From Verrucomicrobiota bacterium (lineage in GTDB: Bacteria; Verrucomicrobiota; Verrucomicrobiia; Opitutales; Intestinicryptomonadaceae): 64,000 nucleotides of DNA. The stretch is from positions 51,980 through 115,979 of the forward strand of contig JAEXGH010000026.1 of NCBI GenBank assembly GCA_023450935.1. The letters run 5' to 3'. The position numbers were made by a program, and so were the translations under genes. This document shows, in pieces, positions 43,235-51,987 of the stretch (positions are counted from its first letter, which is position 1; every line of letters begins with the position of its first letter). Below the pieces are notes generated by a model. That model had not been told where the DNA came from. It saw nothing but the letters and a program-made list of their open reading frames with translations, and searched no databases.

Positions 43235-43606
43235 ATGTTTATTCAGGTATTAAAGTCTAAGATGCTCAGAGCCACAGCAACCGACGTAAGAGTCGATTAC
43301 GAAGGCTCGCTCGCCATTGACGAAGAACTTATGGACAAAGTCGGAATGTTGCCCTACGAGAAAATCTTGGTGGGCAATATCAACAACGGCAAACGTTTCG
43401 AAACATACGCAATTCCCGCCCCGCGCGGAAGCAAAACCTTTTCGATAAGGGGGGCTGCGGCGCATTTGGGACAGGTCGGAGACCTGCTCGTGATAATGTC
43501 GTTTGCAACGGTGGAGCTTGAAAAGGCAAAAGAAGTGCTGCCGCGGACAATAACGCTTGCGGAGAACAACACTAAAATAGTGAAGTCGCAAAATATGATT
43601 TCGTAG
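43235..43606 (+). CDS. panD: Aspartate 1-decarboxylase
   Basis: A 123-residue pyruvoyl enzyme making beta-alanine for pantothenate. YEGSLAID holds the G24-S25 self-cleavage site, and YAIPAPRGSKTFSIRGAAAH with GDLLVIMSF is typical. Length is normal. It precedes a class V aminotransferase by 75 bases. Confidence 0.96.
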   Translation: MFIQVLKSKMLRATATDVRVDYEGSLAIDEELMDKVGMLPYEKILVGNINNGKRFETYAIPAPRGSKTFSIRGAAAHLGQVGDLLVIMSFATVELEKAKEVLPRTITLAENNTKIVKSQNMIS

Positions 43607-43681
43607 GGAGTCGCCGCACGTTCAATGCGGCGATTGCGTTTTAATTTGACATCGCTCAACTAACAAAAAGAAGACAAAATT

Positions 43682-44761
43682 ATGGCATACAAATTATTCA
43701 TACCCGGTCCGATAGCCGTATCGGAAAAAACATACAAGGCTATGGCCACCCCCATTATGGGACACAGAATGAAGGAGTTTTCCGACCTCGTTATGTCGGT
43801 CGAACCCCGCCTTCAGCAGTTGTTCTATACGAAAGACCCCGTTTTTCTCAGCACAAGCTCTTCGTGGGGAATTATGGAAGGCGCGTTGCGCAATGTAACG
43901 CAAAAGGCGGTGCTCAACTGCGGCAACGGCTCGTTCTCCGACAAGTGGTATGACGTCGCAAAACGTTGCGGCAAAAACGCCGACTTCCTCCAATTCGACT
44001 GGGGCAAGCCCGTCGATCCCGAAGCGGTTGACAAGGCTCTTGCAACGGGCAAATACGACTCCATCACGATAATCCACAACGAAACCTCCACGGGCACGAT
44101 GAGCAATCTCTCCGAAATTATGCCCGTAATCAAAAAATATCCCGACGTTATTTCGATTATCGACACCGTAAGCTCTTTCTCGGCTCTGCCCATCAAGAAG
44201 GACGAACTCGGAATCGACGTTATGATTACCGGTTCGCAGAAGGCGCTGGCGTGCCCTCCGGGGCTCTCGTTGTTGTCGGTTTCCGACCGCGCAATGGAAC
44301 GCGCAGCCAAAACGGAAGGACGCGGCTACTACTTCGACTTCCTCGAATTCAAAAAATTCTTCGACAAGAACCAGACGCCGTCCACCCCCGTCATCAGCCT
44401 CATCTTCGCGCTCGAAAGCAAGCTTGACGACATCTTTGCCGAAGGGGTCGAAAAACGCTACGCGCGCCACTTGGCGAACAACAAGCTCGTCCGCGAATGG
44501 GGCTACGGACACGGCTTCAAGCTCTTCCCCGAAGAGAAATACGGTTCGGTTTCGCTCAACTGCTTCGCAAACACGATTGACATCGACATCGCGGGCGTGA
44601 TAGCCGAACTTAAAAAACGCTACAATATGGCGTTTGACGGCGGCTACGGCAAGCTCAAGGGAAAGACTTTCAGAATTTCCAATATGGGCGACGAAACTCC
44701 CGAAACAATGAAGGAACTGCTCGATAACATCGACTCAATCCTTCCCGAGTTCAAGAAGTAA
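43682..44761 (+). CDS. Class V aminotransferase (alanine-glyoxylate / serine-pyruvate type)
   Basis: A 359-residue PLP enzyme. LFIPGPIAVSEKTYKAMATP starts the fold, HNETSTGTMSN contacts the substrate, IDTVSSFSALP supplies the PLP aspartate, and K187 in TGSQKALACPPGL binds PLP. The family covers alanine-glyoxylate, serine-glyoxylate and 2-aminoethylphosphonate enzymes; the exact reaction is not settled. It may be co-transcribed with panD. Confidence 0.85.
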   Translation: MAYKLFIPGPIAVSEKTYKAMATPIMGHRMKEFSDLVMSVEPRLQQLFYTKDPVFLSTSSSWGIMEGALRNVTQKAVLNCGNGSFSDKWYDVAKRCGKNADFLQFDWGKPVDPEAVDKALATGKYDSITIIHNETSTGTMSNLSEIMPVIKKYPDVISIIDTVSSFSALPIKKDELGIDVMITGSQKALACPPGLSLLSVSDRAMERAAKTEGRGYYFDFLEFKKFFDKNQTPSTPVISLIFALESKLDDIFAEGVEKRYARHLANNKLVREWGYGHGFKLFPEEKYGSVSLNCFANTIDIDIAGVIAELKKRYNMAFDGGYGKLKGKTFRISNMGDETPETMKELLDNIDSILPEFKK

Positions 44762-44866
44762 GCCGAATCCGAAATTCTAATGAAACCGTTGCGCGTTCGG
44801 TAAAAGGGCGCGCAACGTTTTGCAAAAACGAAAAAAGCACGCGCAATTTTTTTAACAGCAAGAAAT

Positions 44867-47356
44867 ATGAAAAAGCTCATCATAGCCGAAAAACCGTCAG
44901 TAGCAGCCGATTTGGCAAGAGTCCTCGGAAAACTGAAAAAAAACGACGATTTTTACGAAAACGACCAGTATGTGATTTCCTCGGCGGTCGGACACCTTGT
45001 AGAGCTTTTCAAACCCGACGACATCGACAAAAAATACGCGCGCTGGACGCTCGCCGCCCTCCCGATTATCCCAAAAAAATTCGAGCTTAAACCGATTGAA
45101 AAGACGAAGCAAAAACTTTCTTCGCTGAAAAAGCTGATGTCGCGCAAGGACATCGACGAAATCGTGAACGCTTGCGATGCCGGTCGCGAGGGCGAACTGA
45201 TCTTCACCTACATATACGAAATCACGAAGTGCAAACTGCCCGCAAAAAGGCTGTGGGTTTCGTCGATGACGCCCGCGTCTATTTTGGAGGCGTTCGAACA
45301 TCTCAGAACAAGCGAGCAAATGGCGTCGCTTCAGGACGCGGCGCGCTGCAGGAGCGAGTCGGACTGGCTCGTGGGCATGAACGGCACGCGCGCGCTCACA
45401 ATTAAAATGGGCGCGCGGGGAAAGGACACCACAAGCGTGGGGCGCGTTCAAACGCCGACACTTGCAATGATTGTCGATCGCGAGCGCGAAATACAAAAAT
45501 TCAAGCCGCAAACTTTCTGGAAAATAACGGCTAAATTCAAAGTCGAAAACGGCGAATACGACGGCGTTTTCCAAAAGCCCAAAGACAAGCCCACAAAATC
45601 CGCCAGCGACAAGCCCGACAGAATCTGGGAGCACGCCTTTGCAAGCGAAGTTCTGGAGCGGGTGCGCGCCTGCCAAACGGCGTCGGCCACCGACAAGAAA
45701 ACGCTTTCAAAACAAATCGCCCCGCGCCTTTACGACCTCACGTCGCTACAGCGCGAAGCCAACAACAAATTTTCCTTTCCCGCAAACAAAACCCTTTCTA
45801 TAGCGCAGTCGCTCTACGAAAAACACAAGCTAATCACCTACCCGAGAACCGATTCCCGCGCGCTCCCCGACGACTACCGCCAAGTGGCGGTCAAAACGCT
45901 TTCGAATATGGACGGCGAATACGAGGCTTTCGCCCAGCGCGCAATACAATACGTTCCCAAGGCGGGCAAAAGAATTTTCGACTCCAAGCAAGTCAGCGAC
46001 CACTTCGCAATTATCCCAACAGGCGTGCGCCCCAACAAGCTCACTGACGACGAGCGCAAAATTTTCGATATGGTTGCGCGTCGCTTTATGGCTGCGTTCT
46101 ACCCCGAAGCCCAATTCGCTGTTACCGTCCGCACAACGACCGTTGACGGGCTGGCGTTCAAAAGCGAAGGCAAAGTGCTTTCGGTTGCGGGCTGGCTTGA
46201 CGTCTACAACAAGGAAACCGACGACAAAAACCCCCTGCCCGCCCTTGCGACCGACCCCGAACAGGCGCAAATTCTGCAGTCGGGAATGAGTCAGGAACAG
46301 ACAAAGCCGCCTGCGCGCTACAACGAAGCAACCCTGCTTTCGGCAATGGAAGGCGCGGGGAAATTGCTCGACGACGAGGAACTGTCGGCTGCAATGAAGG
46401 AAAAGGGCTTGGGCACTCCCGCAACAAGGGCGACGATTATCGAAAACCTCATCGCCCACAAATTCGTGGAACGCCAACGTCGCGACCTCATTCCGACGCC
46501 AAAGGCCGAACGCCTCATAACGTTCCTCAACGTCCTTTCAATAGACGCGCTCACAAGCCCCTCAATGACTGGCGAGTGGGAATACAAGCTCCGACTCATC
46601 GAGAAAAACGAGCTTACGCGCGACGAATTTATGAAGGGTATCGAAACCCTCACGGGCGAAATAGTGGACAAGGCAAAGAATTTCAAGGAGGACAACCTTG
46701 AAACAACCGAATCCGACATCAAAAGCCCGATTGACGGCAGCAACCTGCTTGAGACCTTCCGTTCGTATAAATCAAAGGACGGCAAGTTCATAATCTACAA
46801 GACAATCGGCAACCGCCAAATGTCGCCCGACGAAATCCGCGAACTGCTTGAAAAACGTTCGCTCGGGCCGCTTGACGGCTTCCGCAGCAAGATAAATAAG
46901 CCATACTCGGCGCGGCTTTACCTCGACGAAAACAACGCCGTAAAGTTCGACTTCGGCAAACCCGCCGACTCCGCGCAGGTGAACCTTGCCGACGCCCCCG
47001 TTGTTGCCGACTGCCCGCTGTGCGCAATGAAACTGTGCAAATGCACGGGTGCAAAACTGGTTGACACGGGCAACGCATACGTCTGCCGCTGCGACGACGC
47101 CAAAGACAAAAAATGCAATTTCCGCCTGAGCAAAACAATGCTCTCGCACAAAATCACGCTCGAAGAAATCAACGCCCTTGCAACCGCGGGCAAAACACCC
47201 GTAATTGAAGACTTCGTTTCAAGCAGGACAAAGAAAAAATTTTCCGCCGCCCTCGTGCTCGACGCAAAGCGCGGAATCTCTTTTGAATTCGCCAAAAAGA
47301 CGGGTTTCCGCGCCAAGAAGGGCAAAGCCCAAGACCCCTCCCCCAAAACCGAATAA
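44867..47356 (+). CDS. topB: DNA topoisomerase III
   Basis: An 829-residue type IA topoisomerase. The TOPRIM domain has IAEKPSVAADLARVLG (6-21) and the acidic triad ACDAGREGELIF (102-113), and the catalytic tyrosine is Y325 in ITYPRTDSRALP. The remaining body has SVGRVQTPTL and LGTPATRATIIENL. The C-terminal 180 residues contain cysteine pairs (CPLCAMKLCKC) and repeats of the type seen in TopB tails. It decatenates DNA. A palindromic repeat array follows directly. Confidence 0.95.
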   Translation: MKKLIIAEKPSVAADLARVLGKLKKNDDFYENDQYVISSAVGHLVELFKPDDIDKKYARWTLAALPIIPKKFELKPIEKTKQKLSSLKKLMSRKDIDEIVNACDAGREGELIFTYIYEITKCKLPAKRLWVSSMTPASILEAFEHLRTSEQMASLQDAARCRSESDWLVGMNGTRALTIKMGARGKDTTSVGRVQTPTLAMIVDREREIQKFKPQTFWKITAKFKVENGEYDGVFQKPKDKPTKSASDKPDRIWEHAFASEVLERVRACQTASATDKKTLSKQIAPRLYDLTSLQREANNKFSFPANKTLSIAQSLYEKHKLITYPRTDSRALPDDYRQVAVKTLSNMDGEYEAFAQRAIQYVPKAGKRIFDSKQVSDHFAIIPTGVRPNKLTDDERKIFDMVARRFMAAFYPEAQFAVTVRTTTVDGLAFKSEGKVLSVAGWLDVYNKETDDKNPLPALATDPEQAQILQSGMSQEQTKPPARYNEATLLSAMEGAGKLLDDEELSAAMKEKGLGTPATRATIIENLIAHKFVERQRRDLIPTPKAERLITFLNVLSIDALTSPSMTGEWEYKLRLIEKNELTRDEFMKGIETLTGEIVDKAKNFKEDNLETTESDIKSPIDGSNLLETFRSYKSKDGKFIIYKTIGNRQMSPDEIRELLEKRSLGPLDGFRSKINKPYSARLYLDENNAVKFDFGKPADSAQVNLADAPVVADCPLCAMKLCKCTGAKLVDTGNAYVCRCDDAKDKKCNFRLSKTMLSHKITLEEINALATAGKTPVIEDFVSSRTKKKFSAALVLDAKRGISFEFAKKTGFRAKKGKAQDPSPKTE

Positions 47357-47373
47357 TTTATTTTATAATTCCT

Positions 47374-47950
47374 AAAGGGGCGGCGATTGCCGTAGGCAAT
47401 CCGCCTTTGATTATTCGTTAAAGTAGCATAGCTTTAATTTAAAGTTAACGCGGTTTGGCTACGCCAATGCCGCGTTTTTTATATGTTGGGAAGTGGCGTA
47501 GATTGACTACGTCAATGCTACTTTGCTTTAATTAAAGAGTAAAGGCAAATCGGCTACGCCGATTGCCGCCACTTTAGAAAACGTAAAAAAATGCCCGAGA
47601 GCGTTTGCTTCGACGAGTTTATAAAACAAAAGGCGAAACAAGAGTTTCGCCTTATTTAAATAAAAAACTTTAATCCCAAAGCAAAGGCGTATTGGCTTTA
47701 GCCAATCACCACCGCTTTCGGAAAGTTAAAAAACTTTAATGAATAGACAAAGCGGAATTGAATTTCATTCAATCCCGCGCCGCTTTAAGTTTAAAAGCGC
47801 GAGGCTCGAGGCAGGACTTGCGTTTCACAAGGCGAAGCGGGCTAAACGCCCGTGAGTCCGTAGTGAAACCAAGTAATGCCCGAGAGCGTTTCTTGCGGCG
47901 GCTTTTAATAATCAACGGCGATTGAACTTTGTTCAATCGCCGCTACCTTA
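47374..47950. repeat. Array of palindromic repeats with compensatory inner stems
   Basis: This gene-free gap has at least seven copies of one design: outer arms resembling AAAGGCG-ATTG and CAAT-CGCCGCCACTTT around a changing inner stem. Copies lie near 47374-47408 (GCC-GTA-GGC), 47447-47480 (TTGGC-TAC-GCCAA), 47491-47524 (GAC-TAC-GTC), 47541-47575 (CGGC-TAC-GCCG), 47683-47718 (GGC-TTTA-GCC), 47749-47786 (GAA-TTTC-ATTC) and 47915-47950 (GAAC-TTT-GTTC). A further hairpin AAGGCGAAAC-AAGA-GTTTCGCCTT is at 47630-47653. Confidence 0.82.
47447..47480 (+). terminator. Terminator-like palindrome downstream of topB
   Basis: AACGCGG, an inner TTGGC-TAC-GCCAA stem, and CCGCGTT followed by six T. It belongs to the palindromic repeat family and could end the topB transcript. 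Confidence 0.55.
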
Positions 47951-48641
47951 AAATAGAAATGCCGCCGCCGAAAGAAACGCGGCCTCGCGCTTTTAAAACG
48001 GCGAAATCCAAGTGAGAATACAAACACTTGCAGTCGGAAAAACCGATAGAAGAAAGCCATTCGAGCTGATTTTTGACAGTCGCACACCTGTCGAGCTTGA
48101 GACGGTCGCGCGCAACTACCGCCTGCTCGGGCGACATGTAGCGTTGAATGATTCCATCGCGGGCGGCGGCGTTCGCGGCAATTTCGGCGTCGGTTTCGCC
48201 CAAAACCTGCTCGGCGTTAACGAAAATTCCGCCGTCTTTCAGCGCGCCGAATATCTTTTTGTAGAGCGCGATTTTCTCGGCGTCGGGAATGTGGTGAATT
48301 GCGAGGGCGGAAATAACGGCGTCGAACGAGCGCTGTTGGGGATTCCACGAAGCAAAATCGGAAAGCGTATATTTGACGTTCGTGCCCGCAAAACGCAGGC
48401 GCGCCTGTTCGAGCATTTTTTCGGAAACGTCCAAAAGCTCGATTTGCGCCGACGGATTTTTTTCGAGAACGCGGGCGGAAAGAATGCCAGTGCCCGCGCC
48501 CAAGTCGATAACGCGCGCGGAGGGCGGGAGCGTGAAGTCGGAGGCGGCGGCGTAAAAGTCGTCGAAACGTGGAATCATAAACTTCCGTTGGGCGTCGTAT
48601 TGGGCGGAAATTTTGGAGAATTGGCTTTCCGCACTTTCCAT
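47943..48641 (-). CDS. Class I SAM-dependent methyltransferase
   Basis: A 232-residue Rossmann-fold enzyme. Motif I is VIDLGAGTGIL (44-54), then IELLDVSEKML, and the post-I acidic loop and ALAIHHIPD follow. The substrate is unknown; the fold resembles UbiE/CmoA-like enzymes. The gene's 3' end coincides with the last palindromic repeat. It precedes no other gene on its strand and follows queD by three bases. Confidence 0.8.
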   Translation of the reverse strand: MESAESQFSKISAQYDAQRKFMIPRFDDFYAAASDFTLPPSARVIDLGAGTGILSARVLEKNPSAQIELLDVSEKMLEQARLRFAGTNVKYTLSDFASWNPQQRSFDAVISALAIHHIPDAEKIALYKKIFGALKDGGIFVNAEQVLGETDAEIAANAAARDGIIQRYMSPEQAVVARDRLKLDRCATVKNQLEWLSSIGFSDCKCLYSHLDFAVLKARGRVSFGGGISILR

Positions 48642-48644
48642 ATC

Positions 48645-49073
48645 TTAGAGAGAATATCGGGCGGTGTTTTTCTTGTCTTCGCTGACCTCCACGGCTACGA
48701 CCCACGCGCGTGAGTTGGTGTTTTGGCGCACGAGAGCGTCGAAAATTTCGAACAAATGGCGCGCCAAGCCCTCGCAGGAACATTCCTTTGCGTAGTAGAC
48801 GTTCCACGCCTCGGGCGCGGCGGCAACAAGCTTGGCGGCAACGGGGTCGTCAACCGAAAACACGCAGGCGTGGTCGAGGTGTTCGTCAATCCATTTTTTA
48901 ATGAACTTGACTTTGCCGAAGTCTATTACGAATCCGTTTTCGTCGGTGCGCTCGCAGCCGAAGCTCACAGAGATGTCCCAGTTGTGCCCGTGCACGAAAG
49001 AGCAGTGTCCGTCGTGCAGGTGCTGGCGGTGGGCGAAGGGAATGTCGAAATACGTTTTTGTGCAGATTAGCAT
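48645..49073 (-). CDS. queD: 6-carboxytetrahydropterin synthase (QueD-like)
   Basis: A 142-residue PTPS-fold enzyme. Zinc ligands H15, H28 and H30 and the catalytic C24 in DGHCSFVHGHNW match QueD, and GFVIDFGKVKFIKKWI and LDHACVF are the other core motifs. QueD acts early in queuosine synthesis; folE2 in the same window makes its precursor. It overlaps the M20 peptidase by seven bases. Confidence 0.9.
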   Translation of the reverse strand: MLICTKTYFDIPFAHRQHLHDGHCSFVHGHNWDISVSFGCERTDENGFVIDFGKVKFIKKWIDEHLDHACVFSVDDPVAAKLVAAAPEAWNVYYAKECSCEGLARHLFEIFDALVRQNTNSRAWVVAVEVSEDKKNTARYSL

Positions 49074-50434
49074 AGCGTTTCCAAGAAGTCCGCGTAGTAG
49101 GCGGCGGCTTTTTTTATTGTCTGTATACTGAAATTTTCGTCGGGCGCGTGTATGTTGTTTTCGGGGGTGAAAAGTCCGAGCATAATGCAGTCAAGCCCCG
49201 TGAGCGATTTTATATCCGCCATGAGCGGAATGCTTGCGCCCTCGCGCAAGAACAGAGGTCTGTCGCCGAACGCCCTTTTCGCGCACGCTTCAACGGCGTC
49301 GAAAACTTTTGCAAGTTTTTCGCCCTTTTGCCCTTTGAAGTCTCCGTGTCTGTCGATGAAATACCCGTCGCCGCCCGCGCCGTATTCGACAAACTCGACT
49401 CGTATTTGTTTCGGGGTTCGCTCGCGGATTGCGTTTTTTACAAGCTCTAGCATATCGGCGGTCTTCTGCGGCGGAACTGTGCGGATTGAAATTTTGCAAA
49501 AACACTCGGCGGGAATGACCGACTTCGACCCCTCGCCCTGATAGCCGCCGCCCATGCCGACGAACTCCAGCGCGGGCAGAACGCGTCCGGCAAGCGCGGG
49601 CGGAACGTCTCCCTGCCTGTAGAGAGAGTCTATGCCGAGCAGCCTTTTTATCTGCGCTTCGCCGAAGGGAGACTGTTGGATTTCGCGTTTTTCCCAATCG
49701 CGTATTTCGCCTATGCCGTCGTAGAAATGCGGAATGTTTACAAGCCCGTCGGGCGAGTGCAGCGACGCGCAAACCTCCGCCATAGCCTGAAGCGGATTGT
49801 ATATTACACCTCCGAACATTCCCGAATGGACGTCGGTATTCGCGCCCCTGAAAATTGCGTCAACAGAACCCGTTCCGCGCAATCCAGCTGTAACAACAAC
49901 CCTTTCGGCAAAGCTCGAAGTGTCGCTTAGCATAACGAAATCGTATTTTGAAAGCTCCGCTGCGCGGCGCGCGATAAACTCCGGCATGCTCGGGCTGCCG
50001 ACCTCCTCTTCGCCCTCGACGACAATGCCGAAGTCGATTGGCGCGTCGGGATTCTTTTCCAGAAAATCGGCGACCCCCGCCAGCATGCAGGCAAAAGGGC
50101 CTTTGTTGTCGGCAACGCCGCGCCCGAAGACCGAACCGCCTTCCACACGCGCTATGAACGGCTCGGAATGCCACTTTTCAAGCGGTTCTGCGGGCTGGAC
50201 ATCGTAGTGCCCGTAGCAGAGTATTCCGAATTTCGCGCGCACCCGCGCCTTGCGGCGGGCGAAAACAATAGGGTGCATTTTTGTGGGCACAATTTCGCTT
50301 TCAAACCCCAGCTTGAGAAACTGCGCGTTGTAGAATTCGGCGCATTTGCGCACGTCGGCTGCATGTTCGGACTTCGCCGAAACGCTCGGAATGCGGACTG
50401 CCGACTCAATAAAACCGAGGGTGTCGAACTTCAT
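49067..50434 (-). CDS. M20-family metallopeptidase (dipeptidase)
   Basis: A 455-residue zinc peptidase. CYGHYDVQP holds the first zinc histidine and the adjacent aspartate, GVADNKGPFACM the bridging Asp, and VVEGEEEVGSP the catalytic and zinc glutamates. A dimerisation domain sits in the middle. The CNDP/PepV-like layout suggests cleavage of dipeptides. The start at 50434 overlaps the stop of the upstream small gene; a longer frame to 50497 is a poor start. Confidence 0.92.
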   Translation of the reverse strand: MKFDTLGFIESAVRIPSVSAKSEHAADVRKCAEFYNAQFLKLGFESEIVPTKMHPIVFARRKARVRAKFGILCYGHYDVQPAEPLEKWHSEPFIARVEGGSVFGRGVADNKGPFACMLAGVADFLEKNPDAPIDFGIVVEGEEEVGSPSMPEFIARRAAELSKYDFVMLSDTSSFAERVVVTAGLRGTGSVDAIFRGANTDVHSGMFGGVIYNPLQAMAEVCASLHSPDGLVNIPHFYDGIGEIRDWEKREIQQSPFGEAQIKRLLGIDSLYRQGDVPPALAGRVLPALEFVGMGGGYQGEGSKSVIPAECFCKISIRTVPPQKTADMLELVKNAIRERTPKQIRVEFVEYGAGGDGYFIDRHGDFKGQKGEKLAKVFDAVEACAKRAFGDRPLFLREGASIPLMADIKSLTGLDCIMLGLFTPENNIHAPDENFSIQTIKKAAAYYADFLETLC

Positions 50435-50796
50435 CAGAAAACCTTTTTGTAGAGCATGAAAAACACGACCGCCTGAGCCGCCAAAAATACCGTCCACAAC
50501 ACCGCAGCCGCGCGCGCGTTTTTATTGAAGACATACTTCAGCGCGACAACGCAAAACGCGACCGCCGCGTAGGCGAGGCACGTTCGCACCTGCGCCGAGG
50601 CGTCGATTACCATTGGGAAAACCCAAATCAACGCCGAAGACCACAACGCAAACGCGTAGGAACGCTCGAACATCTTGTTGTCGCCCGTCGCCAAAAGCGC
50701 GCAGAAAACCGCCGTGCCCGATATTATCGAAGCAAGAAACGCGCACGCAAAATGCCCGCCCAACTTCAGTTCGTTGTAATACGGTAGAATGTCCAT
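50434..50796 (-). CDS. Small membrane protein of unknown function
   Basis: A 120-residue protein with four hydrophobic segments (about 15-35, 45-65, 72-90, 98-117) and short polar loops. No family recognised. The start MDILPYY is taken at 50796; the frame extends seven codons further. Its stop overlaps the M20 peptidase start, so they are probably co-expressed with queD. Confidence 0.6.
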   Translation of the reverse strand: MDILPYYNELKLGGHFACAFLASIISGTAVFCALLATGDNKMFERSYAFALWSSALIWVFPMVIDASAQVRTCLAYAAVAFCVVALKYVFNKNARAAAVLWTVFLAAQAVVFFMLYKKVF

Positions 50797-50844
50797 TGCC
50801 TGTTCGGGCGGGGGCAATGCCGCTTCCGCCCCGTTTTTAACGCA

Positions 50845-51252
50845 CTATCTGTTGTATGTGCCCAAATTTTTGAGGATTGCCTTGTAGATTCGCTGGCAGG
50901 CAACCAAATTGTCCTCGCCGTAGCTGATGTCAATTTCCACAAATTTCTTAAGCTGCGTGAGCGAAATTACAACCCTGACGTCCTTCTTGGCTCTGGCGTA
51001 GAGAATCCATGCGTTGTCTTTGGGAATTTGTCCGCAGCGAAAATATCCCTCCTGTTCAAGGGCGATGTTCGCCGCCTTGTATACGTCGGCGAGGGGGGCT
51101 TTTATATTACCCTTGAAGTCGTAGGTGAGGTCGTCGTAAACGGCGACCTGCTGTTCGGGAACGTCAGAATCAACAAGAACGCGCGTTACGCAAGAGCACA
51201 AAAGCATTGCCGCCGCCGAAACCGATAAAGCTGTAAAAATCGTCTTTTTCAT
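50845..51252 (-). CDS. DUF3568-like lipoprotein
   Basis: A 135-residue exported protein with a lipobox near LLCSC (cysteine 19 or 21). The mature part matches the general DUF3568 pattern (VYKAANIALEQEGY and FVEIDISYGED). The frame runs on upstream to 51801 but the leader MKKTIFTALSVSAAAMLL fixes the start at 51252. Function unknown. It is divergent from maf. Confidence 0.7.
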   Translation of the reverse strand: MKKTIFTALSVSAAAMLLCSCVTRVLVDSDVPEQQVAVYDDLTYDFKGNIKAPLADVYKAANIALEQEGYFRCGQIPKDNAWILYARAKKDVRVVISLTQLKKFVEIDISYGEDNLVACQRIYKAILKNLGTYNR

Positions 51253-51381
51253 ACCCGTCGATAGTCGGAAATAAACCGCGCCATTGCAACACTTTTTTCG
51301 CCGCGCCCGCGCCGAAAAAGCGGAAACAAGCAGCACAAAAAAATTGAAATAATCGGGCGAATGTGATTTTTTTGGCGGAAA

Positions 51382-51957
51382 ATGGAAAAACAAAACTGCG
51401 GCAAAATCATACTTGCGTCGGCGTCGCCCAGACGCAGTGAACTGCTCGCGCGCGCGGGGTTCGACTTCGAAGTCGTGGTGTCCGACGCCGCCGAAGTCGG
51501 GCATATCGACCCCAAAACGCTCGTTCTGCGCAACGCCCGCGCCAAAGCCGAAGCCGTAGCCGCACGTTTTCCCGACAGAATAGTTCTCGGGGCGGACACA
51601 ATCGTGGCATTGGGCAACGAAGCGTTCGGCAAGCCAAAAGACATGGACGAGGCGTTCGGAATGCTCAAAAAGCTCAACGGCAGCACGCACTGTGTCTATA
51701 CGGGCGTATGCGTTCTCAGGAAGTCCGACTCCCGCATGTATATTGACGCGGGGAAGTCGGACGTAGTTTTCAAAAAGCTCGACGACGCCCAGATACGCCA
51801 ATACCTCGCCTCAGTCCCCGTCCTCGACAAGGCGGGCGCGTATGCCGCTCAGGAGCACGGCGGAATGATTATCGAAAGAATCGACGGCGACTTCGACAAC
51901 GTTATGGGGCTGCCAATGCGCGTGGTGAAAAACTTGCTCGACAACTTCTCCCGATGA
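51382..51957 (+). CDS. maf: Maf-like nucleotide pyrophosphatase
   Basis: A 191-residue cytoplasmic house-cleaning pyrophosphatase. ASASPRRSELLARAG (12-26), LGADTIVALGNEAFGKPKD and NVMGLP are the family motifs. Maf proteins cut dTTP/UTP or modified nucleotides. It leads a plus-strand run with a TonB-like protein, an RluA-type synthase and a membrane protein. Confidence 0.94.
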   Translation: MEKQNCGKIILASASPRRSELLARAGFDFEVVVSDAAEVGHIDPKTLVLRNARAKAEAVAARFPDRIVLGADTIVALGNEAFGKPKDMDEAFGMLKKLNGSTHCVYTGVCVLRKSDSRMYIDAGKSDVVFKKLDDAQIRQYLASVPVLDKAGAYAAQEHGGMIIERIDGDFDNVMGLPMRVVKNLLDNFSR

Positions 51958-51987
51958 GGTAGTATCGGGACGGTTTTGCATAATATA

